Source: Sphingopyxis sp. YR583 (GTDB taxonomy: Bacteria > Pseudomonadota > Alphaproteobacteria > Sphingomonadales > Sphingomonadaceae). From it: DNA of 64,000 bases. The notes beneath the pieces were generated by a model that was not told the DNA's origin, did not search any database, and was given only the letters and a program-made list of their open reading frames with translations. How positions within the stretch are numbered: the stretch's first letter is position 1; each line of letters starts with the position of its first letter. Below are positions 47,004 to 57,029 of this stretch, in pieces. The position numbers and the translations under genes are program-made. The stretch covers positions 62,001 through 126,000 of the forward strand of contig NZ_FNWK01000001.1 of assembly GCF_900108295.1 (NCBI RefSeq), in the 5' to 3' direction.

Positions 47004-49058
47004 TCACCAGATGCGGACGCGGTCCTTCGGTGCCAGATAGAGCTTCTGACCCTGCTTGATCTGATAGGCTTTATACCAAGGGTCAAGATTGCGCGAGACC
47101 CAAGTCCGCTGGATCGACGGCGAATGCGGATCGGTCGTGATACGCTGCGACAGATTCTGCTCGCGGTAGTTGCGCCGCCACACCTGCGCCCAGCCGAGGA
47201 AGAAGCGCTGGTCGCCGGTCAGGCCATCGATCACCGGCGCTTCCTTGCCGCCGAGCGACGCCTTGTACGCGTCATAGGCGATCGTCAGGCCGGCAAGGTC
47301 GCCGATATTCTCGCCCAGCGTAAACTTGCCGTCGAGATGCTCGCCGGGCAGGATTTCATAGGCGTTATATTGCGCGATCAAAGCCTGGCCCGCCGCCTCG
47401 AACGCCTTCACATCCTCCGGCGTCCACCAGTCGGCAAGCTTTCCGGTCTCGTCATATTTCGCGCCCTGGTCGTCGAAATGGTGGCTGACCTCATGCCCGA
47501 TCACCGCGCCGATGCCGCCATAGTTGACCGCGGCGTCGGCATGCGGATCGAAGAAGGGCGGCTGGAGGATCGCGGCGGGGAAGACGATCTCGTTCATGCC
47601 GAAATTGGCATAGGCGTTGATCGTCATCGGGGTCATGAACCATTCCCAGCGACGGATCGGGCCGCCGAGATGACCGATATTGTCGTCATGTGCGAACTGG
47701 TTCGAACGAAGCGCATTGCCGAACAGGTCGTCGGCGCGGATTTCCAGCGTGCCATAATCCTTCCACTGATCGGGATAGCCGATCTTCGTGGTGAAATTGG
47801 CGAGTTTCTTCCGTGCCTTGACCTTCGTCGCCGGCTGCATCCATGTCAGGCCGTCGATACGGCGGCCCATCGCGCCGAGGACGTTCTTGACCAGTTCGTC
47901 CATCGCCGCCTTGGTTTCGGGCGGGAAATATTTCGCGACATAATCCTTGCCGACCGCGTCGCCGAGATTGCCCGTGGTGAAGTCCACGCCGCGTTTCCAC
48001 CGCTCTTCCATCTGCGGGGTACCCGACAGGGCGGTGCTGTAGAAAGAGAAGGCTTCCTTTGCGACCGCATCGGGCAGAACGCCCGAGAAGCTGTCGAGGC
48101 TGCGCACGATCAGCATGTCGCGGATCACCGCGATCGGCGCGTCGGCAAGCAGCTTCGCTTCGCCCGTGAAGGCGCTCGGCTGCGATACGATCAGCGTGTC
48201 TTCCTTGACCCCGATGCCGCGGATGAAGGTCGACCAGTCGAAGCCCGGCGCGGCCTTGGCAAGCTCCGCGACCGTCATCTTGTTATAGGCTTTGACCGCG
48301 TCGCTGCTGTCGTTCTTGTCCCAGTGGACGGTCGCGACCTGCTTTTCGAAATCATAGATCGCCTTGGCGCGCGCCGGGGCATTGGCTTCGCCCGCCAGCG
48401 TCAGGACATTTTCGAGATGCTTGAGATAGGCCGCCTGCAGCGACGTGTTGCGCTCATTTTCCTTCAGGTAGAAATCGCGGTCGGGCATGCCGATGCCGCC
48501 CTGGAAGATGATATAGGTATAGACGTCGGGATTCTTGTCGTCCTGCCCGACATAGCCGCCGAAGAAATGCTGGACGCCGCTGCGATCGGCTTCGGCGAGC
48601 AGCGCCGCGAGGCCCGACTTTTCGACGGCGCGGATCTTGTTCAGCCACGGCTGGATTGGCGCGAGCCCCTTGGCCTCGACCGTCGCCGAATCGAGATAGG
48701 AGGCATAGGCGCGGCCGATCATGCTGTTCGGGTCACCCTTCGCGACATCGAGGATCTCACGCGTGCGCGTCTGCGACAGGTCGCCCAGCGCGGTGAACAT
48801 GCCATAGTTCGACTTGTCGTCCGGAATCTTCGTGTTCTTCGCCCAGGCGCCGTTGGCATAGGTGTAGAAATCGTCGCCCGGCTGGACGCTCTTGTCCATG
48901 CCCGTCAGGTCGAAACCGAAATCGCCGATTTCGGGTTTGGCGGCGGCGGTAGCGGTAGCGGGCACCGACTTTTCCTGTGCGACGGCTGGAACGGCGGCGA
49001 GCATCAGCGCGCCAAGCGCGGCGGTCGCCATCAGGCGCGAAGAAATATGCAGAGTCAT
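47004..49058 (-). CDS. M13-family metallopeptidase
   Basis: 684 residues: signal peptide ending in VPAVAQ, then a neprilysin-like fold. Zinc-binding HEVSHHFDDQG (HExxH) and the downstream ENIGDLAGLTIAYDAY (ExxxD) are intact, as is the N-terminal DDFYTYANGAW motif. It is a periplasmic peptidase for short peptides. It stands alone between cckA and DUF2062. Confidence 0.96.
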   Translation of the reverse strand: MTLHISSRLMATAALGALMLAAVPAVAQEKSVPATATAAAKPEIGDFGFDLTGMDKSVQPGDDFYTYANGAWAKNTKIPDDKSNYGMFTALGDLSQTRTREILDVAKGDPNSMIGRAYASYLDSATVEAKGLAPIQPWLNKIRAVEKSGLAALLAEADRSGVQHFFGGYVGQDDKNPDVYTYIIFQGGIGMPDRDFYLKENERNTSLQAAYLKHLENVLTLAGEANAPARAKAIYDFEKQVATVHWDKNDSSDAVKAYNKMTVAELAKAAPGFDWSTFIRGIGVKEDTLIVSQPSAFTGEAKLLADAPIAVIRDMLIVRSLDSFSGVLPDAVAKEAFSFYSTALSGTPQMEERWKRGVDFTTGNLGDAVGKDYVAKYFPPETKAAMDELVKNVLGAMGRRIDGLTWMQPATKVKARKKLANFTTKIGYPDQWKDYGTLEIRADDLFGNALRSNQFAHDDNIGHLGGPIRRWEWFMTPMTINAYANFGMNEIVFPAAILQPPFFDPHADAAVNYGGIGAVIGHEVSHHFDDQGAKYDETGKLADWWTPEDVKAFEAAGQALIAQYNAYEILPGEHLDGKFTLGENIGDLAGLTIAYDAYKASLGGKEAPVIDGLTGDQRFFLGWAQVWRRNYREQNLSQRITTDPHSPSIQRTWVSRNLDPWYKAYQIKQGQKLYLAPKDRVRIW

Positions 49059-49154
49059 GATATTCCCCAGTATTCAATATGAAGCGGAAATCCGCACCGC
49101 GCAGATGCGGCGCAGATTAGCGATGGGACAGCTATACGCTTGCGGCTTGAGCGT

Positions 49155-49778
49155 TCAACCGGCGGCTGTGTCGCTGGTCGATGACTCATGTCGTTGGTCG
49201 CGCGCGCGGCGAATCTTGCGGCGCCAGCGGAGGCGAATCCAATTGTCCCAGATGACCGACGCGAGGATATAGCCGACCACCGCCGACGCGACGGAGATCA
49301 CGAACAGGCCGGCCAGTCCGCCCAGCAGCGCGGTGCCCGCATTGGCGGTGAACCAATGCCACCATTCGACCAGCGAGGCGCCTTCGTCATAGAGGATATA
49401 GAGGTTCGACACGTTGGTGTGCATGCCGAACAGCGCACTGCCCAGCCACACTGACGCGGCAAGGATCAACGGGGTCGTCACCGGATTGGACAGGAAGGTC
49501 ATCGCCGCGCCGATCGGGATGTTGGCGCGGAACGGCAGCGCGAGCAGCGCGACGCCCAATATCTGCACCCCCGGAATCAGGAAGAAAATGCCGACGAACA
49601 GCCCGAGCGCGGTGCCGCGCCGCACCGACGTGCGCGTGAAGCGCCACAAATGGCTGTGCGCGACCCTATGGGCGAACGGCCTGATGAAGCGGCTTTCGAG
49701 AAGTTCCTCGCGGCTCGGGGAGTTGCGGCGGATCCAGTTCATCACCGCCGCCTTGTCCTTCGGCTTGCCCCTGCTCAT
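49155..49778 (-). CDS. DUF2062 membrane protein
   Basis: 207 residues. RLHLWR-like N-terminus ([20 protein letters not shown]), then [22 protein letters not shown] and [17 protein letters not shown], the core of DUF2062, with a last helix near 150-185. Basic start, Ser-rich tail. Inner-membrane protein of unknown function. Start overlaps the smpB stop (ATGA). Confidence 0.9.
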   Translation of the reverse strand: MSRGKPKDKAAVMNWIRRNSPSREELLESRFIRPFAHRVAHSHLWRFTRTSVRRGTALGLFVGIFFLIPGVQILGVALLALPFRANIPIGAAMTFLSNPVTTPLILAASVWLGSALFGMHTNVSNLYILYDEGASLVEWWHWFTANAGTALLGGLAGLFVISVASAVVGYILASVIWDNWIRLRWRRKIRRARDQRHESSTSDTAAG

Positions 49779-50260
49779 CCGCGGTCCTTCATCAACCGCT
49801 GCTTGTCACGTTTCCAGTCGCGTTCCTTGATCGACTCCCGCTTGTCGTGCGCCTTCTTGCCCTTGGCGATCGCGAGTTCGACCTTGGCGCGGCCGCGGCT
49901 GTTGAAATAGATGGAGAGCGGGACAAGCGTCATTCCCTGCCGCGCGACCGCGGCGTGCATCTTGTTGATCTCGCGGCCACTGAGCAGCAGCTTGCGCGGG
50001 CGCTTGGGTTCATGATTGTGCCGGTTGCCGTGGCTGAATTCGGGGATATTGCTGTTCACCAGCCACACCTCGTGCCCCTTTACCTCGGCATAACTCTCCG
50101 CAATCGTGCCTTCGCCAAAGCGCAGCGACTTGACCTCGGTCCCCTGCAACGCAATCCCCGCCTCGAACACCTCATCGATGGCAAAGTCGAACCGCGCGCG
50201 CCGGTTTTCGGCGACGACTTTCTTCTTGTCGAATTCGGCGGCGGACTGCGGACGGGCCAT
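49775..50260 (-). CDS. smpB: SsrA-binding protein SmpB
   Basis: 161 residues. [31 protein letters not shown] and [23 protein letters not shown] are the SmpB beta-barrel core; the C-terminal tail is basic ([18 protein letters not shown]), the part that reaches the ribosomal A site and decoding centre. It guides tmRNA to stalled ribosomes. Eight bases follow dapA. Confidence 0.97.
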   Translation of the reverse strand: MARPQSAAEFDKKKVVAENRRARFDFAIDEVFEAGIALQGTEVKSLRFGEGTIAESYAEVKGHEVWLVNSNIPEFSHGNRHNHEPKRPRKLLLSGREINKMHAAVARQGMTLVPLSIYFNSRGRAKVELAIAKGKKAHDKRESIKERDWKRDKQRLMKDRG

Positions 50261-50268
50261 TACGAAAC

Positions 50269-51144
50269 CTAGATTACTCCAGCCGCGGACAGCGCGGCAT
50301 CGACGGCGGCGCGCGACGCGTCGTTCGCCTCAATGATAGGTAAGCGCACTTCGGGCGAAAACCAGTCATGCACGCGCGACAGCGCATATTTTACAGGTCC
50401 TGGCGAGGTGTCGGAGAACATCGCATTGTGCAGATCGAACAAACGCTCGTGCAACGTCCGCGCACGTGTCCACTCGTTCGCGGCGCAGGCGGCGGCGAAA
50501 TCGGCGCAGAGCCGCGGCGCGACATTGGCGGTGACCGAGATGCAACCGGCACCGCCCATGACGGCATGCGCCAGCCAGAGGTCGTCGTTACCCGAAAGCT
50601 GGCAAAAGTCGGCGCCAGCACCGGCGCGGTGCGCAGTCACCCGCGCAAGGTCGCCGCTCGCATCCTTGATCGCGACGATACTCGGGATTTCGGCGAGCTT
50701 GCAAAGCGTCTCGGCGCTGATGTCGGCGACGGTGCGGCCGGGGACGTTATAGACGACGATCGGCAGGTCGCTGGCGTCGGCGAGTGCCTTGAAATGCGCG
50801 ATCATCCCGTCCTGGCTCGGGCGGTTGTAATAGGGCGCGACGATCAGCGCCGCGGCCGCGCCCGACGCCTGTGCATGACGCATGTGGCGGATCGCTGTCG
50901 CGGTGTCGTTCGACCCGCAACCCGCAATCACCGGCACGCGCCCGGCCGCTGCCTCAAGGCAGGTATCGATCACCTGATAATGTTCGTCGAAGCCGAGCGT
51001 CGGGCTTTCGCCGGTCGTTCCGCACGGGACCAGCGCACTGGTGCCTTCTTTGATCTGCCAATCGACAAGACGCGCGAAGGTCGGCGCGTCGAACGCCCCA
51101 TCGCGAAATGGCGTCACCAAAGCGGGAATCGAACCCGAAAACAT
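50269..51144 (-). CDS. dapA: 4-hydroxy-tetrahydrodipicolinate synthase
   Basis: 291 residues. [14 protein letters not shown] is the substrate loop, VVYNVPGRT carries the catalytic Tyr, and [10 protein letters not shown] the Schiff-base Lys. It condenses pyruvate with aspartate semialdehyde in lysine and diaminopimelate synthesis. Next to smpB in the same direction, as in many alphaproteobacteria. Confidence 0.96.
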   Translation of the reverse strand: MFSGSIPALVTPFRDGAFDAPTFARLVDWQIKEGTSALVPCGTTGESPTLGFDEHYQVIDTCLEAAAGRVPVIAGCGSNDTATAIRHMRHAQASGAAAALIVAPYYNRPSQDGMIAHFKALADASDLPIVVYNVPGRTVADISAETLCKLAEIPSIVAIKDASGDLARVTAHRAGAGADFCQLSGNDDLWLAHAVMGGAGCISVTANVAPRLCADFAAACAANEWTRARTLHERLFDLHNAMFSDTSPGPVKYALSRVHDWFSPEVRLPIIEANDASRAAVDAALSAAGVI

Positions 51145-51244
51145 GCTCCGCTCCTTTACAATACCCCGCTCTGACCGATAGAATCCGGCCAGCGCGCCGC
51201 TATTGGACGTCTATTCAGCGCCCCGCAAGGAGTTTGGCATTACT

Positions 51245-53275
51245 ATGGCCGGTATGATTTCGCTGACCCGTATCTCCCGCCTCGCGCTCGCCGCGGCCCT
51301 TCTCCTTCCCACGGCTGCCCACGCCAGCGAACTGACCCCCGAGCAAATGGCCTGGTATCGCGCCCAGATGGGACTGGCGGCGACATCGGGCCCGCCACCT
51401 TCGACCAGCCCGGTCGGCGATGCGGTGATGGAATGGCGGCGGCTGTCGGCGAACACCGGGGCCTCTTTCGACCAGCTTTCGCGCTTCCTGATGGCGAACA
51501 AGGGCTGGCCCGACAACGACAAGATGCGCACGCGCGCGGAAAAATCGATCTCGCTCGACAGCTACGATCCGCAGCGTACCCTCGCCTATTTCCAGGCCTA
51601 TCCGCCGCAGACCGCAAGCGGGCACCTTCGCTATGCGCTCGCGCTCAACGCGTCGGGGCGCCGCGAGGACGCCGCCGCAGCGGTTCGCCGCGCGTGGACG
51701 AGCGGCCCGCTCGACGATTATGAGACCAGCCGCGCGCTCGGCATGTTCCCCGGTGCGATCACGCCCGCCGACCATGATGCGCGCATGGACCGGTTGCTCT
51801 GGCTCGGCGCCACCTCGGCTGCAAGCCGCCAGCTCGCCTACACGTCGCCCGACAAGCGGAGCGTTTTTGCCGCTAGGCTCGCGATGCGCAACGCATCGGT
51901 CGACGCCGCTTTTCAGGCCTCGGCGGTCGAAAGCGCGAACCCGTCGCTGACGCGCACCGACGCAGGCTATATCACCGACAAGGCAACCTGGCTGCGCAAG
52001 GCAGGCCGCGTCGGCGAAGCCCGCTCGCTGCTCGCAGCGCCGCGCTCGCTCGCAAAGGCGCCAACCGACCCCGAGGAATGGCTCGAAACGCTGCTCACCA
52101 ACGCGCGGCAGGCGAGCGATGGCGGCGACAAGTCGACCGCCTACAATATCGCACGTCAGCTCGACGACGCCTTCCCGGCCGGGACGGTGATCCGCGAAAC
52201 GCCGCTGGGCGTGCGCGACGATTACACGTCGCTCGCCTGGCTCGCCGGACAACTGGCATATCGCGATCTCCGTCGCCCCGCCGAAGCGGTGCGGCTGTAT
52301 CGCGCCTATGGCGAGGCCGCCCGCTCGGCGCAGACGCGCACCAAGGGCTTTTACTGGGCCGGCCGCGCCGCGCTCGCCGCCGGAAATTCCAGCACCGCGA
52401 ACGCGCATTTCGCCGACGCGGCGCAGCATTATGACCAGTTTTACGGCCAGTTGGCGCTGGAGCGGCTCAATCGCCCGCAGCCCAAGCCGACGCCCGACCC
52501 CACCATCCAGGTCAGCAACGACGAACGGCGCGCGTTCGAGGACGACCGGCTGGTGCGCGCCGCAAGGGCGCTCGGCGAAATCGGCGCATGGCGCGAGCAG
52601 TCGCTGTTCCTGCGCGCGCTCGCGCAAAAAGCGACGTCGCCCGCTGACCATGTTCTTGCCGGCAAGCTCGCGTCGCAGATCGGGCGCCCCGACCTCGGCG
52701 TGATGATCGGCCGCAGCGCGCAGGCGAACAGCCTCGACGCGGTCGAAGTGTCGGGTTTCCCGACCGTCCGCGTCCCCGCAGGGCATGAAAGCAACTGGAC
52801 CTTCATCCATGCGATCACCCGGCAGGAAAGCCAGTTCGATCGCGCCGCGGTCAGCCACGCCGGCGCGCGCGGCATGATGCAGCTGATGCCCGGCACCGCG
52901 CGCGAAGTCGCGGGCAAGCTTGGCATGAGTTATGATGCGGGGTCGCTGACCACCGACACCAATTATAACATGATGCTGGGATCGACCTATTTCCAGCAGA
53001 TGCTGCGCTATTTCGGCGGCAGCTATCCGCTGGCGGTCGCGGCGTACAACGCCGGCCCGGGCAATGTGAACAAATGGCTGCGTGCCAATGGCGATCCGCG
53101 CGGCGGCGGGATCGAAATGATCGACTGGATCGAGGCGATCCCGATCTTCGAGACGCGCAATTACGTCCAGCGCGTGCTAGAAAATGCCGTCGTCTACGAC
53201 ACGCTTCGCGATGGCAGCGGATCGCGGTCACAGGCGCCGCTGAGCTTCTACCTCGGCAAGCGCACGCCCGGCTGA
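51245..53275 (+). CDS. Soluble lytic murein transglycosylase (Slt70-like)
   Basis: 676 residues from ATG 51245, with AGGAG 12 bases upstream; a second ATG three codons on is possible. Signal peptide (LALAAALLLPTAAHAS), a long alpha-superhelix region, and C-terminal SLT domain with catalytic Glu in ITRQESQFDRAAVSHAGARG, MQLMPGTA and NAGPGNVNKWL. It cleaves glycan strands in the periplasm, forming 1,6-anhydroMurNAc ends. AmpD, which handles such products, lies at 60187-60888. Confidence 0.94.
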   Translation: MAGMISLTRISRLALAAALLLPTAAHASELTPEQMAWYRAQMGLAATSGPPPSTSPVGDAVMEWRRLSANTGASFDQLSRFLMANKGWPDNDKMRTRAEKSISLDSYDPQRTLAYFQAYPPQTASGHLRYALALNASGRREDAAAAVRRAWTSGPLDDYETSRALGMFPGAITPADHDARMDRLLWLGATSAASRQLAYTSPDKRSVFAARLAMRNASVDAAFQASAVESANPSLTRTDAGYITDKATWLRKAGRVGEARSLLAAPRSLAKAPTDPEEWLETLLTNARQASDGGDKSTAYNIARQLDDAFPAGTVIRETPLGVRDDYTSLAWLAGQLAYRDLRRPAEAVRLYRAYGEAARSAQTRTKGFYWAGRAALAAGNSSTANAHFADAAQHYDQFYGQLALERLNRPQPKPTPDPTIQVSNDERRAFEDDRLVRAARALGEIGAWREQSLFLRALAQKATSPADHVLAGKLASQIGRPDLGVMIGRSAQANSLDAVEVSGFPTVRVPAGHESNWTFIHAITRQESQFDRAAVSHAGARGMMQLMPGTAREVAGKLGMSYDAGSLTTDTNYNMMLGSTYFQQMLRYFGGSYPLAVAAYNAGPGNVNKWLRANGDPRGGGIEMIDWIEAIPIFETRNYVQRVLENAVVYDTLRDGSGSRSQAPLSFYLGKRTPG

Positions 53276-53283
53276 CGCTTCTC

Positions 53284-53772
53284 GTGGCGGGGGAAAAGAC
53301 GAACATCATCAGCCCGGTGGGCTATGCCGCGCTGCGCGCCGAATATGACGCGTTGCTGGGCGACGAGCGCCCCAAGCTGGTCGAGGTGATCAGCTGGGCG
53401 GCGGGCAATGGCGACCGCAGCGAGAATGGCGATTATATCTATGGCCGCAAGCGGCTGCGCGAGATCGACCGGCGGCTGGGCTTTCTCGCCCGCCGAATGA
53501 AGGCGGCCCGCGTCGTCGATCCCGCCGAGCAGCCCGACAAGAGCCGCATCTGGTTCGGCGCCACCGTCGAGCTTGCCGACGACGACGATGCCCGCCGCAT
53601 CGTCACGCTCGTCGGCGACGACGAGGCCGAGGCGGGCGAAGGCCGGATCGGCTGGAACAGCCCCCTCGCCCGCGCGCTGCGCGGCGCCGCGATCGGTGAT
53701 TTGCGCACAGTGCAGCTCCCTGCCGGACCCAAGGAATGGGAAATCATGGCGGTCAGATATCCGGCCAATTGA
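53284..53772 (+). CDS. Transcription elongation factor, GreA/GreB family
   Basis: 162 residues. No ATG precedes the Gre fold, so the GTG at 53284 (VAGEKTNIISPVGYAAL) is taken, eight bases after the transglycosylase stop. N-terminal coiled coil has the family sequence GNGDRSENGDYIYGRKRLREIDRRL, with the acidic tip; the C-terminal FKBP-like part has GATVELAD and GRIGWNSPLARAL. It re-starts backtracked RNA polymerase. It most resembles GreB. Confidence 0.88.
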   Translation: MAGEKTNIISPVGYAALRAEYDALLGDERPKLVEVISWAAGNGDRSENGDYIYGRKRLREIDRRLGFLARRMKAARVVDPAEQPDKSRIWFGATVELADDDDARRIVTLVGDDEAEAGEGRIGWNSPLARALRGAAIGDLRTVQLPAGPKEWEIMAVRYPAN

Positions 53773-53853
53773 TCCTGTTCGCTAACGACCGGTTGCAGCC
53801 GCTCGCTCTTTCATTGAGAATGCTCCATGAAACATGTGAAAGGCGCCGCTGAC

Positions 53854-54333
53854 ATGAAACGCATCTTAATAATGTGCGGTATCATTGTGTCGTTGGCGGG
53901 GTGCAACAGGGAACCTCACGCCGCGCCATCGACACCACGTTATGTTGTTCTCAGCATCACGGAGTTTACGGGAGGGAAGATCCCAGGCGCGGTGCGTTGC
54001 AAAGATGGCAAAGGAAATTACCTTCCTGATCCTGCTGGTCTATGCCTCCCTTCAGCACCCATTTTGGCGGATGCGGTTTGGCATTGCGGCGCAGATATAG
54101 TGACGATTGACCGCTCTTGGACGCACGTAGATTATGTGTATTTCCCGATCTATGCTCGGTCAGAGGCTCCGTCGAGCTTGGAAGTGGTTCGTTGCGTCCA
54201 GCAAGGAGTGGGATTTTCGTTCTCAGCAGCGATCGCTCCGATCGGGAAAGACGGCTGGCCGCCGAGTGCACTCGACGGGGACGAAGCCCCGTTTGCCAGC
54301 CTCTATTCGCCCAAGAAGTCACAGTCCTTGTAA
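53854..54333 (+). CDS. Predicted lipoprotein of unknown function, lower GC
   Basis: 159 residues from ATG 53854 (MKRILIMCGIIVSLAGC); nine codons upstream is another ATG. The lipobox LAGC predicts an N-terminal lipidated Cys. Several further Cys (RCKDG, LCLPS, WHCGAD, VRCVQ). No domain is recognised. The DNA is noticeably more AT-rich than its neighbours, which points to acquisition or low selection. Confidence 0.65.
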   Translation: MKRILIMCGIIVSLAGCNREPHAAPSTPRYVVLSITEFTGGKIPGAVRCKDGKGNYLPDPAGLCLPSAPILADAVWHCGADIVTIDRSWTHVDYVYFPIYARSEAPSSLEVVRCVQQGVGFSFSAAIAPIGKDGWPPSALDGDEAPFASLYSPKKSQSL

Positions 54334-54490
54334 GCTATAACCTCCGGCCTTTGAGAAACTCGGTCGATATGACCGCTTACCACCCCTAAGCCGCCAAGGC
54401 TCGGTGCAACGTTGTGCGCACAATCACCGACGTCCGCTGGACGCCGCGCTAGTAAATGATAATCTGGCTGCGACGGGTGGGAGTATCATA

Positions 54491-55150
54491 ATGCGAAGCA
54501 TGGGATTGATTGCCGCATTTATGCTTGGCGGCGTTGCACATGCGGCGCCTGCGCGCGAGCCGATGCAGCCGATATCCGACGCGATATTGAACGACTGGCT
54601 CGAGATGGGCGAGGAGATCGAAACGCGGGTCGATGGCGACCTCAACGGCGATGGCGACCCCGACACGGCCTATGTCGTCGCGAGCCCCGACGCACGAACA
54701 CTCCACGTCCAGTTGAGCTACCGCGCCGAATTCGACTTGGGGCACCAGCCGGCCGGCAGCTTCAAGCTCGAGCCCGATCGGCTGGGCCCTGCCGGGCTCT
54801 CGATCAGCAAGGGCGTGCTGACGATCCGCGACCTGACCGGCGGTACGACCGCATTGTCGGCAATCTACCGTTATCGTGCCGCAACGACGAAAGATGGTCC
54901 GCGAATGCGCCTGATCGGGCTCGATGCCACGGTCTACAGCCGCACCTATGCCCATGACGGGAATGAGATGAGCTGGAATGTCGCGACCGGCGATACGATC
55001 ACGACCTTGCTGAAGATCACCGGGACCGGCGAAGATCGCGCCTACGACAAGCTCTACACGCGCAAGTTCACGCGTCCGGTTCGGACGATCTATATGGAGG
55101 ACACACCGGGCGCCGAGGAAGAGCTCGTCTCCGTCACCAAAGCGAAATAA
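54491..55150 (+). CDS. Exported protein with a calcium-type DLNGDGDPD loop
   Basis: 219 residues from ATG 54491 (MRSMGLIAAFMLGGVAHAA), signal peptide ending in AHAAP. Residues DGDLNGDGDPDTAYV form an FG-GAP/EF-hand-like metal loop. The rest (SYRAEFDLGHQPAG, LSAIYRYRA, IGLDATVYSR) is beta-rich. No named family recognised. GC is back to the local norm. Confidence 0.68.
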   Translation: MRSMGLIAAFMLGGVAHAAPAREPMQPISDAILNDWLEMGEEIETRVDGDLNGDGDPDTAYVVASPDARTLHVQLSYRAEFDLGHQPAGSFKLEPDRLGPAGLSISKGVLTIRDLTGGTTALSAIYRYRAATTKDGPRMRLIGLDATVYSRTYAHDGNEMSWNVATGDTITTLLKITGTGEDRAYDKLYTRKFTRPVRTIYMEDTPGAEEELVSVTKAK

Positions 55151-55156
55151 TGCCTG

Positions 55157-55312
55157 TCAGGGCTGCAACAGCGCCGGAATGATCCAGATCGCGGACAGGA
55201 CGATAATCACCGCGATCAGCGAAAAAGCCAGCACATAGCGGACATTATGCCCCTTTACGCCGCTGCTCGCCTCGGTCTCGGTTACCTCGACATGATCATC
55301 GACGACTTTCAT
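55157..55312 (-). CDS. Small single-helix membrane protein (51 residues)
   Basis: ATG 55312 is preceded by AAGGAG at eight bases, a strong ribosome-binding site. An acidic, hydrophilic N-terminus (MKVVDDHVEVTETEASSG) is followed by one membrane helix (YVLAFSLIAVIIVLSAIWII) and a stop five residues after. It lies between rnpB and the convergent exported protein, with six bases to the latter's stop. Function unknown. Confidence 0.72.
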   Translation of the reverse strand: MKVVDDHVEVTETEASSGVKGHNVRYVLAFSLIAVIIVLSAIWIIPALLQP

Positions 55313-55388
55313 GGCTCGTCTCCTTTTCTGGTCCGCCTAATACGCGGCCCGTCGCGGCGCGGTTCCCGCGCGGCCTTTGGGGAGAGAG

Positions 55389-55780
55389 TGCCAGAGGGTC
55401 TGTAAGCCGGGTTCTGTCCACCCCTTTTGACGGGGGATAGGCGATCATTCCTCTAGGCGGACGGTTACCCGAACGCTCAAGCAGTCAACCCGGACGGCTG
55501 GGCCGGAATCAGCCCTGGATAAATCCGTACCGTCCCTATTCGACCTTGCTCCCGGTGGGGTTTGCCGTGCCGCGTCCGTTACCGTCCGCGCGGTGCGCTC
55601 TTACCGCACCCTTTCACCTTTCGCCGGGCCGAAGCCTTTGGCGGTCTGCTCTCTGTGGCACTTTCCCTGAACCTGGCCAAAGCCCGATCCGCCGGACGTT
55701 ATCCGGCACCGTGATTTCCGTGGAGCCCGGACTTTCCTCCCCCTTCTTGCGAAAGCGGCGATCGCCCGACCCTCTGGCGC
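55389..55780 (-). ncRNA. rnpB: RNase P RNA, bacterial class A
   Basis: On the minus strand the 5' part has GAGGAAAGTCCGGGCTCC (CR I) and the 3' part ACAGAACCCGGCTTACAGACC (CR V), both near-invariant. The P1 helix pairs GCCAGAGGGTC (55769-55778 side) with GACCCTCTGGC (55390-55400 side). Length near 390 bases fits. It matures tRNA 5' ends. Confidence 0.96.
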
Positions 55781-55899
55781 ATCCTTTATAGCAAGATTGC
55801 CCGCCATTGGCGAGCGCGACGAAAGGCCTCGCGCTTTGTCCGCTAGCGGTCGTATGGAACGACCACCAATCCGGCCATCAGACCGTTCAGGAGTGAAGA

Positions 55900-57018
55900 A
55901 TGACGCCTCCCCGTCTCCCCAAGATCAATCGCAGAGCCTTTCTTGCCGCCGGTGCCGCCGTCGCGGCGGCGCACGGCTTTGGCGCCCATGCGGCCAAACG
56001 GCCAAGGCTGATGACGGACGGCCTCAGCTTCCTCCCCGAAGATCTCGCCGAACTCCGCGCTGCGGGACTCGGCGGAATGATATGCGACATTTCGGAAATC
56101 GAGGAGGTGCGCGACAAGGATAATGTGCCGCGCTATCTTCGGACCTTCGAAAAATGCAGCGCCGCGCTCGACGCGGCCGTGAAGCGGCTCGCGAACCGAC
56201 CGGAAGCCTTCGTCGCGCTCAAGGGGTCGGACATCGGCTCGCGCCCCGGTTGCGCGACCTTCCTCCAGTTCCAGTCGTGCGAACCCGTCGACACCGATCT
56301 GACGCGCATCGCCGATTTTCATCGCCGGGGCCTGCGCGTCCTGCAGTTCACGCACCACAACAACAATCTTTTCGCCGGCGGCGCGCTCGAACGCGAGTGG
56401 AGCGGCCTCACCCCGCTCGGCATCGAAGGGCTGGCGGAAATGAACCGTGTCGGCATCGTCCCCGACGTCTCGCACGGGTCCGAACCGACGATGCTGGACG
56501 CCGCAAGGCTCAGCACGACGCCGATCCTGCTGTCGCACGGCGCTTGCAAGGCGATCGTCGATCATCCCCGCTGCGCATCCGACACCGTGATCAAAGCGAT
56601 TGCGGACAAGGGCGGCATGATGGGGATTTTCATGATGAGCTTCTGGCTGACGCGCGACGCCGTTCCGACCGTCGATCATCTGATCGCGCAGATCCGGCAC
56701 GTCGTGAATGTCGCGGGCATCGATGCTGTCGGAATTTCCAACGACTTCCCGATGACGGGCCAGACCAATCTCGTCGCGCTGAACAACAACAATGCGGAGG
56801 GCGTGAAGGAATATCTGCCCTGGTGGCAAGCAATGCGCGAACAGAAGATCGCCGGTTTCGTCTGGACGCCCGAACATGTTGTGATCCCCGAGCTCAACAA
56901 TATCAACCGCATGGCCACCATCGCCGCGGCGCTCGACAAGGCGGGCTTTCGTTCGCGCGATATCGACAAGGTGATGGGCGGGAACTGGCAGCGCGTGCTG
57001 ACGGACGTGCTGGGCTGA
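55900..57018 (+). CDS. Peptidase M19 (membrane dipeptidase)-like protein with altered metal site
   Basis: 372 residues with a twin-arginine leader (NRRAFLAAGAAVAAAHGFGA). LTPLGIEGLAEMNRVGIVPDVSH (His192) and LLSHGACKAIVDHPR (His213) are the second-half zinc ligands of M19 renal-type dipeptidases, and FTHHNNN is also typical. The first-strand HxD pair is missing (the sequence reads LMTDGLSF) and the bridging Glu is Lys108 (ALKGSD). It may be inactive, or use another metal arrangement. It is convergent with a TonB receptor. Confidence 0.85.
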   Translation: MTPPRLPKINRRAFLAAGAAVAAAHGFGAHAAKRPRLMTDGLSFLPEDLAELRAAGLGGMICDISEIEEVRDKDNVPRYLRTFEKCSAALDAAVKRLANRPEAFVALKGSDIGSRPGCATFLQFQSCEPVDTDLTRIADFHRRGLRVLQFTHHNNNLFAGGALEREWSGLTPLGIEGLAEMNRVGIVPDVSHGSEPTMLDAARLSTTPILLSHGACKAIVDHPRCASDTVIKAIADKGGMMGIFMMSFWLTRDAVPTVDHLIAQIRHVVNVAGIDAVGISNDFPMTGQTNLVALNNNNAEGVKEYLPWWQAMREQKIAGFVWTPEHVVIPELNNINRMATIAAALDKAGFRSRDIDKVMGGNWQRVLTDVLG

Positions 57019-57029
57019 GGCCAAAGAAA

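Noticed and set aside
47124..49082. 650-codon plus-strand frame opposite the M13 peptidase
   Set aside because: Shadow of the M13 gene, whose HExxH and ExxxD motifs are intact on the minus strand.
55500..55780. Short plus-strand frame over RNase P RNA
   Set aside because: The region is fully explained by rnpB conserved sequences and its P1 helix.
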